Positions 17,794 through 24,743 of a DNA stretch of 37,502 nucleotides are shown one piece after another (the stretch's first letter is position 1; each line of letters opens with the position of its first letter). Position numbers and translations under genes: made by a program. Origin of the DNA: a bacterium (lineage in GTDB: Bacteria > UBP14 > UBA6098 > B30-G16); NCBI GenBank assembly GCA_030613005.1, contig JAUWMV010000021.1:1-37502 (forward strand), written 5' to 3'. The notes under the pieces are model-generated. The model saw nothing but the letters and a program-made list of their open reading frames with translations, had not been told where the DNA came from and made no database searches.

Positions 17794-18723
17794 ATGATTT
17801 ATACGATGACATTAAATCCGGCATTAGACAGAACGGTCTATGTAAAAGAAATGATAGAGCGTGAAAGCATTCCTACATTGAATGAAGTTCGATTCCCCGG
17901 TGGAAAAGGTATTAATGTTTCAAGAGTCATAAAGCAATTAGATGGCGAAAGCATTGCGATGGGATTTTTAGGTGGATACATTGGGATGGAAATGGAAGGA
18001 CTTCTCATTAATGATGGAATTGTATGCAATATGGTTCATACAAGAAGCAATACAAGAGTTAATGTTATTGTTCACTGCCTTAAAACTGGTAAGGAATACA
18101 GGCTTAATTTCCCTGGGAATAATATTGAACCTAATGAAATCACTACTCTTTTCAATAAATGCCGTACTCTTAAGCCCAAACCGGAATTTGCAGTTATTTC
18201 GGGGAGCCTTCCCAAAGGAGTTAATCCTGTGGTTTATCAACAGCTTATTCTAATTTTTGAGCAACAAGGAGCAAGAGTTATTTTCGATTCATATGGTGAA
18301 CCTTTCAAAAAGGGTCTTTTGGCTACTCCATATATGGTCAAACCAAACAAATCTGAACTCAGCCAATATGTTGGAAAGGATATCAAGACTTTGCAAGATG
18401 CGATTGCAGCTTCAAAAGAACTTCTAAAATATTCTGAGATTGTGGTGCTTTCTATGGGGGAAGAAGGTATTTTAGGTTTATCGGGCGATGATATTTATCG
18501 GGTGAAACCTCCCAAATTACAAGCTATGAACACCGTAGGTGCTGGAGATAGTACAATTGCAGCGATGGTTATTGGACTGGAGGAGAACTTACCTATCGAT
18601 GAAGTTTTTCGAAGAGGTGTTGCCGCTGGTACAGCATCAACTCTTACGGATGGTACTGCTACAATCACTTTGAATGATTTTTACAATATACTGGAATTGG
18701 TGGAATTAGTTAAACTATATTGA
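17794..18723 (+). CDS. PfkB-family sugar-phosphate kinase (1-phosphofructokinase / tagatose-6-phosphate kinase type)
   Basis: A 309-residue cytoplasmic kinase. The opening MIYTMTLNPALDRTVYV, the substrate-binding GGKGINVSRVIKQL (about 35-48) and the C-terminal NTVGAGDSTIAAMVIG with the catalytic aspartate match the FruK/LacC/PfkB subgroup of the ribokinase superfamily. These enzymes phosphorylate fructose-1-phosphate, fructose-6-phosphate or tagatose-6-phosphate with ATP; the sequence does not fix which. No PTS or lac-type genes are nearby, so a glycolytic phosphofructokinase role is possible. The start follows GAAAGGA by a few bases. Its TGA overlaps an in-frame TTG of the next gene, but that gene probably starts 27 nt later. 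Confidence 0.87.
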   Translation: MIYTMTLNPALDRTVYVKEMIERESIPTLNEVRFPGGKGINVSRVIKQLDGESIAMGFLGGYIGMEMEGLLINDGIVCNMVHTRSNTRVNVIVHCLKTGKEYRLNFPGNNIEPNEITTLFNKCRTLKPKPEFAVISGSLPKGVNPVVYQQLILIFEQQGARVIFDSYGEPFKKGLLATPYMVKPNKSELSQYVGKDIKTLQDAIAASKELLKYSEIVVLSMGEEGILGLSGDDIYRVKPPKLQAMNTVGAGDSTIAAMVIGLEENLPIDEVFRRGVAAGTASTLTDGTATITLNDFYNILELVELVKLY

Positions 18724-18749
18724 AAAATAGATTATTCCGGGGGTTATCA

Positions 18750-20090
18750 ATGTTTCTGAGGAGGACGATTTTTTTCACAGGACTTATCGTTATATGTATT
18801 ATTCAAGCTCAAGACGTTGGAGTTAGGAATTGGTTGGAATACAGAGGAGCATGGGAAGGACACTCATATTTTCAGGATAGGCTTTTTATGCGAATAGATT
18901 GGAGTAAGTTCGCTGCGGGTCTTCAATATCTGGCTCAAGAGCCTTCAAAGGTTTTCTCGGATAAAGATTCTGCAAATATTTCTTCCGAGATAGAAAGCTA
19001 TTGGTTTTCATTTTACACCCAAAACCTTGAATTAGTAGCAGGAAGTTTCACAGCTGTATTAGGTCATGGCATCCTTCTAGATCTTTATCAAAGATACGAT
19101 TTAAACATAGATCATCATTGCGACGGAGCTTTCTTAAAGTTGAGAATGCCGTATATTGAAGTTACAGGTTTTAATGGTATTGCTAAATGGGATAATCGAG
19201 CCATAGTTAGAGGTGGGCAAATTGTATTTACACCTTGGAATTTTATGTTAGGGCAAGAATATGCGAAAATAAAACCCTCGGAATCACATAGCCAAGATAT
19301 GTTTGGTGCTTTTGCTTCTGGAGATTTGAGTTGGATTTCATTTTGGGTTGAGGCTGGTTACAAACAATCAGAAAATCCGGATATTCCCAAGGGTACTGCT
19401 TATTATGCCTCCAGTAGTATATTACTATATACTTTTTCAATAACTGGAGAGTATAAAAATTACTCTGATTTCGATATGGGTAAGACACAATATTGCAACC
19501 CACCAACTCTCTATCGTTATCCGCCGTATATTCTTACCAGTATGCGAATTAAAGGAGTTGACTTAGATGATGAAATTGGATATTCAGCTGCTTTAAGTGG
19601 AAAGATTTCAAGTATTGCCGGTGAAATATTTTATTCTCATTCAAGTAATCACGACAAAGAATATCCTGTCGATCAGATTTGGATTGAAATTGAAAGGCAG
19701 GGATATAATTTTTTAGGTAAATTGGGAATAGAATACCTTAAAGATAAAGATAGTACTTTTATGACAGGTATAGTTGACGCCACTTTTAAACCGGCTCTTT
19801 CACCAATATCTTTCACTGCAATTGCTGAGGGTCAGAAAATAGATTGGCGAACAAATATGTTTTTCTTGATATCATTTAGCTATACAGGATTTGGAACTAT
19901 GGGTATTGAAGGTGGGATTATCAACGAAGAGAACATGATTAGAGCCTTTACCGATCTAGATTTTTTTGAAAGCGTGCGACTAAGAATCGGTTTGGGAAAA
20001 CGACCTGGTGGATTCTCATGCTCTGGTGGAATATGCAGAAATGAGGAATCCTTTGAGGGAGTGGAAGTGGACGTTGTTGTTACTTATTAA
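18750..20090 (+). CDS. Exported outer-membrane-beta-barrel-like protein of unknown function
   Basis: A 446-residue protein. The ATG at 18750 is chosen because GGGGG lies about 7 nt upstream and it yields a clean signal peptide (MFLRRTIFFTGLIVICIIQAQ); a TTG at 18720 is also in frame. The mature part is rich in aromatic residues in alternating patterns (for example YWFSFYTQNLELVAG, AFLKLRMPYIEVTGF, VRLRIGLGKRPGGF), as in outer-membrane beta-barrels, and many strands look about ten residues long. It resembles DUF6029-type outer-membrane proteins of FCB bacteria, but I cannot confirm this. A CSGGIC cysteine pair lies near the C-terminus. It lies in a same-strand run with the PfkB kinase upstream and two membrane genes downstream. 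Confidence 0.7.
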   Translation: MFLRRTIFFTGLIVICIIQAQDVGVRNWLEYRGAWEGHSYFQDRLFMRIDWSKFAAGLQYLAQEPSKVFSDKDSANISSEIESYWFSFYTQNLELVAGSFTAVLGHGILLDLYQRYDLNIDHHCDGAFLKLRMPYIEVTGFNGIAKWDNRAIVRGGQIVFTPWNFMLGQEYAKIKPSESHSQDMFGAFASGDLSWISFWVEAGYKQSENPDIPKGTAYYASSSILLYTFSITGEYKNYSDFDMGKTQYCNPPTLYRYPPYILTSMRIKGVDLDDEIGYSAALSGKISSIAGEIFYSHSSNHDKEYPVDQIWIEIERQGYNFLGKLGIEYLKDKDSTFMTGIVDATFKPALSPISFTAIAEGQKIDWRTNMFFLISFSYTGFGTMGIEGGIINEENMIRAFTDLDFFESVRLRIGLGKRPGGFSCSGGICRNEESFEGVEVDVVVTY

Positions 20091-20126
20091 TACAATATTT
20101 TTTTTAATATTTATAATTGTTTACTA

Positions 20127-20441
20127 ATGAAAAAGTATATAGATAATATTATTCATCGAATTCGAAAAAGTAAAACCGCTTTCAGTATCGGGGTTATTTT
20201 GCTTGTCATAAACCCACCCATGGGTTGGTTGGGCTTTATTATTGCAGCTTATTTAACTGCGAGATTCGGTAGAAGTATATACTTCTTATGGGCTATGGTT
20301 CTTTATGGGACTACCTGGGGGATGTCAGGAATAGGGATTATTCTTGCTGGTCCAAGAGGTTTTCATTTATCTAAAATTATATTAAAAAATATATGGAGGA
20401 AATTATTTGTCAGAAGAAGATATAGAAATTCAAAACAATGA
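20127..20441 (+). CDS. Small membrane protein of unknown function
   Basis: A 104-residue protein with a basic N-terminus (MKKYIDNIIHRIRKSK), two or three hydrophobic segments (about 17-43 with NPPMGWLGFIIAAYL, and 50-74) and a strongly basic C-terminus (RKLFVRRRYRNSKQ). I do not recognise the family. Its end overlaps the start of the DUF116 gene by 35 nt in another frame, which suggests coupled translation and a shared membrane role. The ATG at 20127 has no strong ribosome-binding site. The length, clear membrane pattern and conserved-looking position support a real gene. Confidence 0.65.
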   Translation: MKKYIDNIIHRIRKSKTAFSIGVILLVINPPMGWLGFIIAAYLTARFGRSIYFLWAMVLYGTTWGMSGIGIILAGPRGFHLSKIILKNIWRKLFVRRRYRNSKQ

Positions 20442-21306
20442 AGTCCAAAGAGTTAAAAAAATAAAATACAATAATAACATCGAACGACCATGGGGAATTG
20501 CACCTTTTCTTATCCTTTCTTGGTTTTCATGCTTTATATTAGGTCTTTTTCTAATAGGAATATATTACCTTTCTATTCCAAGGATTCTCCAAATTTCAAC
20601 AGCAATAGTATATGCTTTTGCAATTATTTTAGCAATTTTGTTTATTATTCCCAGTGGAGGATTATTTCTAATAACAATGACATCTATTACAGGTTTAGAC
20701 CTTTTGTATCCTCATGGAAAAAAGCAGGTTACAATGCTTGTTCTTCCGCCTATTGTGTATTTGATAGGCACACGGATATTCAAAATTAAAAAGGACAGAT
20801 TAAGGGAGAGTTTTATTGCTGTTTCAAATAAACTATTCTTGGCACAAATAGAGAAAGGAAGGTTCTGTGCTACAAGGCTATTAATCCTATTACCTCATTG
20901 TATTCAAAACCATAAATGCCCCTGGAAAATAACCTGGTCTATAGAGAACTGCAAGCAATGCGGATTGTGTCCCTTAGGAGCTTTAGTGGCTATGCACCAT
21001 AAAAACGATATTTATGTATATGTTGCTACAGGTGGAACGATAGCAAGAAGGGTGGTTAAAGAGGCAAATCCCACAATGATACTTGCTGTTGCTTGCCCAA
21101 GAGATCTAGCTGAAGGTATGGTGGATGTTTATCCTATTCCTGTATTCGGAATACTGTTAGATCGACCTAAAGGTCCATGTTTTGATACACATTTGAAATT
21201 ATATGATGTCTTTGATTTCCTAAAAAAGTTCAGACCGGATGTATACAGAGAAATGATTGATCAGACAAAAGAACTTGCGAATAAATACGAAAAGAATTAC
21301 AACTAA
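20407..21306 (+). CDS. DUF116-family membrane protein with a cysteine-rich domain
   Basis: A 299-residue protein. The TTG at 20407 is accepted because GGAGG (20395-20399) lies 7 nt upstream. Two or three membrane helices (about 30-125) precede a soluble domain with the DUF116 signature: RLLILLPHCIQNHKCPWKI, then CKQCGLCPLGAL (about 187-198), YVATGGTIARR, MILAVACPRDLAEGM, and a final RPKGPCFDT. The cysteines (about 161, 167, 179-189, 228 and 259) suggest an iron-sulfur or metal site. DUF116 has no established function; the domain occurs mainly in anaerobes. The gene overlaps the small membrane protein upstream and its stop overlaps the stop of the convergent TPR gene by 2 nt. Confidence 0.85.
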   Translation: MSEEDIEIQNNEVQRVKKIKYNNNIERPWGIAPFLILSWFSCFILGLFLIGIYYLSIPRILQISTAIVYAFAIILAILFIIPSGGLFLITMTSITGLDLLYPHGKKQVTMLVLPPIVYLIGTRIFKIKKDRLRESFIAVSNKLFLAQIEKGRFCATRLLILLPHCIQNHKCPWKITWSIENCKQCGLCPLGALVAMHHKNDIYVYVATGGTIARRVVKEANPTMILAVACPRDLAEGMVDVYPIPVFGILLDRPKGPCFDTHLKLYDVFDFLKKFRPDVYREMIDQTKELANKYEKNYN

Positions 21307-22919
21307 CTTTCCTCTCTGTAAAGAGCCTGTAATTCCTTTATTCGATTTTCAATCCTGTTTCTATATATAGAAGGAAGTTTCGGATCATCTAGTAGAAGCT
21401 TGTAAATTTGAATAGCTTCTGGGAAATGTCCCTGTCTTGCAAATTCTTCGGCTGTTTTTGGATTTGTATAAGTATCTGAAATGCTTAAATCAGATCCTTT
21501 GTTTTGTTCCAGGCTTTTCCCCAAATGATTAATTATTCCTGAATCTTTGGAAGGTTCTGGTTCTGTGGTTGGGGTATATTGACCGAGTTGAGTTAGACCA
21601 TCGATTTCTTCGAGCATGAGTTCTTCGGTTTCTTGAGGTTGTAATCGTTCTATTCCCAATATTTCATCGGTTTGAAGATTTGATTCTTTTGTTTCTGAGC
21701 CACCAGGAAGATCTTTTAGAACATCCTCGTCATGAAATCCTCTGATATCCGTGGACTCGTCGAGCGGAATCTCCTTGTCACCGATAAACATAACTAACGA
21801 TTCTTCATCTTCTTTTTCGGGGGTGGATCGTTCAGCTTCTTTTGCATTGAAAAACTCAGAAAGACCCTCTAATGGGATTATTCCGGGTTCTCTTTCATAA
21901 GTTATATCGGTTTTTCCTTCTTGCTTCTTTATTGAAACCTCATGGATAATACCTTCAGAGGAAATTTTCTCAGGTTTCTCAGAATCCTTGTGTAAATCTT
22001 CGCTTTTGGTAATATCAAAATCTTCAGATCCTAAAATCTCAAATATTTCGTCCTGAGATGCCTTAGGAGCTTTTTTGATAACTTCTTCTTTTTGGGCTGA
22101 TCTTGCATCAGCTTCTTTTGTTGTAGAAATTTTAGTATCATCAGTTCGTTCAATGCTTAAGCCTTCACTTTTTTTCTCGATATATTCGGATTTATCTTTA
22201 TCCTCAGGTGGTGATTCTTCACCTGGTTTTATTTCAGTTTCATCTGTTAATATTTCAATCATTTCCGGTTCTATAATTTCCGATTCACTTTCAAAAGTTC
22301 TTATCTCGCCTTCGGAACTTCTAAATTCTAAAACAGAGATCTCTTCTGTGGATTCTGAACTTGGGATTTCGATTAAATCTTGAACTGGAGCCTCTTCAGC
22401 AATAACTTTATCCAAAGGTGTTTCTTCTTCAGGAACTGTTTGTTCTGTATGTTCAGGAATGAAGGGTTTAATAACTTTTATTTCAAGTAATCTATTTGCT
22501 AGATTTTTATCCTTTTCATAAATTTTTGGCCATCCCTGCTTAAGTAAATCGATTGCTCTTTCGCTGAATGGATTGAGAGTTAAAACTTGGAGAATATGAC
22601 TAAGAAACAGAGCATAATTTTCTTTTTTAAAAGCAATTTTTGCCATTTCAAAAAGTGCACCTAAATTATGCGGTTCTAATTCCAGTGCTTTTAAAAGGGA
22701 TTTATACGCTTTGTCAAGGTTTTCCTCTCGCTGTAATAGTTTTCCCATAATGAGATGACCTGTTGTATATTTTGGAAACCTGAAAATACCTTTTTCCAAA
22801 ATAGCGAATGATGCCTTTTTCTTTCCTGTTTGGTATAATAGCTCAGCTAATCTGGCAAAAACCAGAGAATCTGGAGATTCCTCTATCTTTTCGCGTAAAT
22901 TTGTATATATATCTGCCAT
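21303..22919 (-). CDS. TPR protein with a long acidic, probably disordered, central region
   Basis: A 538-residue soluble protein. Residues 1-145 form about three TPR helical hairpins (ARLAELLYQTGKKKASFAIL, AYKSLLKALELEPHNLGALF and similar). Residues about 150-480 are strongly acidic and rich in Glu, Ser, Ile and Asp without a recognised fold. The last 55 residues return to a TPR-like pair (AEEFARQGHFPEAIQIYKLLL). TPR units bind partner proteins; the acidic linker may act as a spacer. It starts 11 nt after the GWxTD gene's stop, with AAGGGA about 6 nt before the ATG, so they are probably co-transcribed. No signal peptide is seen, so it is probably cytoplasmic. Confidence 0.85.
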   Translation of the reverse strand: MADIYTNLREKIEESPDSLVFARLAELLYQTGKKKASFAILEKGIFRFPKYTTGHLIMGKLLQREENLDKAYKSLLKALELEPHNLGALFEMAKIAFKKENYALFLSHILQVLTLNPFSERAIDLLKQGWPKIYEKDKNLANRLLEIKVIKPFIPEHTEQTVPEEETPLDKVIAEEAPVQDLIEIPSSESTEEISVLEFRSSEGEIRTFESESEIIEPEMIEILTDETEIKPGEESPPEDKDKSEYIEKKSEGLSIERTDDTKISTTKEADARSAQKEEVIKKAPKASQDEIFEILGSEDFDITKSEDLHKDSEKPEKISSEGIIHEVSIKKQEGKTDITYEREPGIIPLEGLSEFFNAKEAERSTPEKEDEESLVMFIGDKEIPLDESTDIRGFHDEDVLKDLPGGSETKESNLQTDEILGIERLQPQETEELMLEEIDGLTQLGQYTPTTEPEPSKDSGIINHLGKSLEQNKGSDLSISDTYTNPKTAEEFARQGHFPEAIQIYKLLLDDPKLPSIYRNRIENRIKELQALYREES

Positions 22920-22929
22920 ATTTTATCCC

Positions 22930-24264
22930 TTAATTAGATTGCATAATTGGTATATGAGAACTTTCCAGTTTATCTCGCCAGTTGGGATCCTGATATTCAC
23001 CAGTAACATTGGAATGTAATAATTTCATATGACTTGTGCCAGTAATATCACCAAAAACAAAATAGTAGTTTTTTTGAAAATAATACCATATCTGCCAACT
23101 ATAAGAAGAAATTTCTAATCCGCTATTATCAATATTGTCTGGTGGACCATAAACGATGTAGATCCTACCTTGATCTGTATTGCAACCCGGAGTATTGGAA
23201 CCTTGGGCAAACGTTTTATTAGCATATTCCCAACGGGTTATATACTCTTCAAAAAATTCATTTTCTAAGGTTAATGGATCGGGGTCTTTCTCAGCCCAGA
23301 ACTTTCGCCAGAATTGAAGTTTCCCATCAGGATCAAGTTTGTTAAATAATTCTAATTCATCTGGCTTTGCAATGTAATAAAGTATATTGTGCATTTCATC
23401 GATTATTTCTTTGGAAGGAGCTTCATCCACAAGTGAGGGCGTATTGGCAACCCAGAATTTAATACTTGAAGAAACGAGCGTATTATAGTTTGTGTCACTA
23501 AGTTCGAGAACTAATGTGTATTCTTCATTAGGGAGACTATTTATGTTGAAAGCATTGCTGTAAACTAAAAATTTCGATGATGTTACCCAACGTATTCCTA
23601 AGTCTTCGAATATCGTGTTGTTAGACATTATTTTTGCTGATATTCTATAATCATTTTCCTCGTCAGGCAGATAAAATTCTATGTAATAATAAGCTATGGG
23701 GAAGTTTAGATCAAATATTCTATCGGGTATTGGTAACATTTTTCTACCAAATTTATTAAACTGGCTTTCCTGTTCTATTTCCTCGGATGTCACAGATAAC
23801 ATAATATCTGAGGCTTCATACTCATTATCCCACATGTTCGGTAGATCTACATATAATGAGGTGGTATCTTGTTTGTCTGCAATAAGGTCTTTTGTTACGA
23901 CTTTGATATGGTAAGTTCCTACTGGTAGTTCAAATTGTTGTAAATTAAGGAATCTGTAACTCTTTTTAAGTAGTTCATTCGCTTGTATTGTAAAAGGCAC
24001 ATCGAATGAACGTGATTCTATTTGCTTTAAATTTTTTTCATCGATGGTGATATTAATAGAAAGAGTTCCAGCAAATAGTTGTTGATCGGGAAGTTTATCA
24101 ATTTGAAACATATGTCTGTCAAGTTTTATATATAACTCTAACCAAGCCATGTCTTTCTTGTCTCCTCGGAAAGTTGCCCAATCTACAAAAAGACCTAGTG
24201 GACTCGCACAACTAACGCTAAGACACAATGTTGCGAGGATGACCTTTAGAATTTTTCTGAACAT
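22930..24264 (-). CDS. Exported GWxTD-domain protein
   Basis: A 444-residue exported protein. A signal peptide (MFRKILKVILATLCLSVSC) is followed by a cysteine near residue 19 that could be lipidated, but the lipobox (SVSC) is poor. The middle (about 30-290) has beta-rich domains, and the C-terminal part (about 300-440) is the GWxTD domain: FWRKFWAEKDPDPLTLENEFFEEYITRWEYANKTF, GRIYIVYGPPDNID and a closing WRDKL. GWxTD domains are common in FCB bacteria; the function is unknown but the domain is found next to TPR proteins and peptidases. No ribosome-binding site is visible, and a promoter -10 box lies 6 nt before the ATG, so the mRNA may be leaderless. It is followed by the TPR protein. Confidence 0.85.
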   Translation of the reverse strand: MFRKILKVILATLCLSVSCASPLGLFVDWATFRGDKKDMAWLELYIKLDRHMFQIDKLPDQQLFAGTLSINITIDEKNLKQIESRSFDVPFTIQANELLKKSYRFLNLQQFELPVGTYHIKVVTKDLIADKQDTTSLYVDLPNMWDNEYEASDIMLSVTSEEIEQESQFNKFGRKMLPIPDRIFDLNFPIAYYYIEFYLPDEENDYRISAKIMSNNTIFEDLGIRWVTSSKFLVYSNAFNINSLPNEEYTLVLELSDTNYNTLVSSSIKFWVANTPSLVDEAPSKEIIDEMHNILYYIAKPDELELFNKLDPDGKLQFWRKFWAEKDPDPLTLENEFFEEYITRWEYANKTFAQGSNTPGCNTDQGRIYIVYGPPDNIDNSGLEISSYSWQIWYYFQKNYYFVFGDITGTSHMKLLHSNVTGEYQDPNWRDKLESSHIPIMQSN

Positions 24265-24270
24265 ATTCTA

Positions 24271-24298
24271 AGTATACATACATAAACATTATTTGCAA
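24271..24298 (-). promoter_or_regulatory. Candidate promoter of the GWxTD gene
   Basis: Read on the minus strand: TTGCAA (24298-24293), a 16-nt spacer, and TATACT (24276-24271). The ATG follows 6 nt after the -10 box, so the transcript would start at or next to the start codon. Confidence 0.55.
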
Positions 24299-24361
24299 GT
24301 ATCATTATTTTTGCTATAGTTTTTTTTGATTGATCAGATTTATGAGCAATAATATTCAAAC

Positions 24362-24389
24362 TTGACAAATGAAGCAGCAAATCTAAATT
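24362..24389 (+). promoter_or_regulatory. Candidate promoter of the two-tRNA operon
   Basis: TTGACA (24362-24367), a 16-nt spacer, and TAAATT (24384-24389), ending 6 nt before the first tRNA base at 24396. The spacing and -10-like box match the coaE candidate promoter. Confidence 0.6.
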
Positions 24390-24395
24390 AGAAAC

Positions 24396-24468
24396 GGACC
24401 CATAGCTCAGTTGGTAGAGCAAATGACTCATAATCATTTGGTCACAGGTTCGAGTCCTGTTGGGTCCA
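24396..24468 (+). tRNA. tRNA with CAU anticodon (Ile2-type or elongator Met)
   Basis: A 73-nt cloverleaf: acceptor GGACCCA pairs with TGGGTCC, D-stem GCTC/GAGC, anticodon stem AATGA/TCATT with loop CTCATAA (anticodon CAU, 24429-24431), T-arm ACAGG-TTCGAGT-CCTGT, discriminator A, no encoded CCA. The C4-G69 and C5-G68 pairs are known TilS determinants in E. coli tRNA-Ile2, and the anticodon arm is Ile2-like, so an AUA-reading tRNA with lysidine at position 34 is favoured over elongator Met. It is not the initiator, because the first acceptor base pair is a normal G-C and the anticodon stem lacks three consecutive G-C pairs. Confidence 0.9.
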
Positions 24469-24493
24469 ATGTTTTACTTTTAATTTTGAAAGG

Positions 24494-24566
24494 GGGCGAT
24501 TAGCTCAGATGGTAGAGTGCTTGCCTCACATGCAAGAGGGCAGTGGTTCAAGTCCACTATCGCCCA
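24494..24566 (+). tRNA. tRNA-Val (anticodon CAC)
   Basis: A 73-nt cloverleaf: acceptor GGGCGAT/ATCGCCC, D-stem GCTC/GAGT, anticodon stem CTTGC/GCAAG with loop CTCACAT (anticodon CAC, 24527-24529), and T-arm AGTGG-TTCAAGT-CCACT. The discriminator is A and no CCA is encoded. It is 25 nt downstream of the CAU tRNA and shares its transcript. Confidence 0.93.
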
Positions 24567-24584
24567 CATACTATTTAGACTTCG

Positions 24585-24615
24585 ATACACCGAATTATAA
24601 ACGGTGTATTTTTTT
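24585..24615 (+). terminator. Rho-independent terminator after the tRNA operon
   Basis: An 8-bp stem ATACACCG (24585-24592) and CGGTGTAT (24602-24609), a 9-nt loop, and seven T residues (24609-24615). It is one of only two strong intrinsic terminators seen in the window. Confidence 0.85.
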
Positions 24616-24704
24616 GGGAGTATTAAGAATTTGCGATGGAATTATTTGTTCTGTGAAAGGATTTTAGATAATTAAAAAAACTTCTAAATATTTTTTCGTT
24701 TTAG

Positions 24705-24713
24705 TGGTATAGT
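24705..24713 (+). promoter_or_regulatory. Extended -10 promoter candidate for the Nif3-like operon
   Basis: TGG followed by TATAGT (24708-24713) forms an extended -10 element 30 nt upstream of the ATG at 24744. The upstream -35 region is not recognisable, as is usual for extended -10 promoters. Confidence 0.5.
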
Positions 24714-24743
24714 ATTTGAAAAAGTGTATTTTAATAAGAGCTT

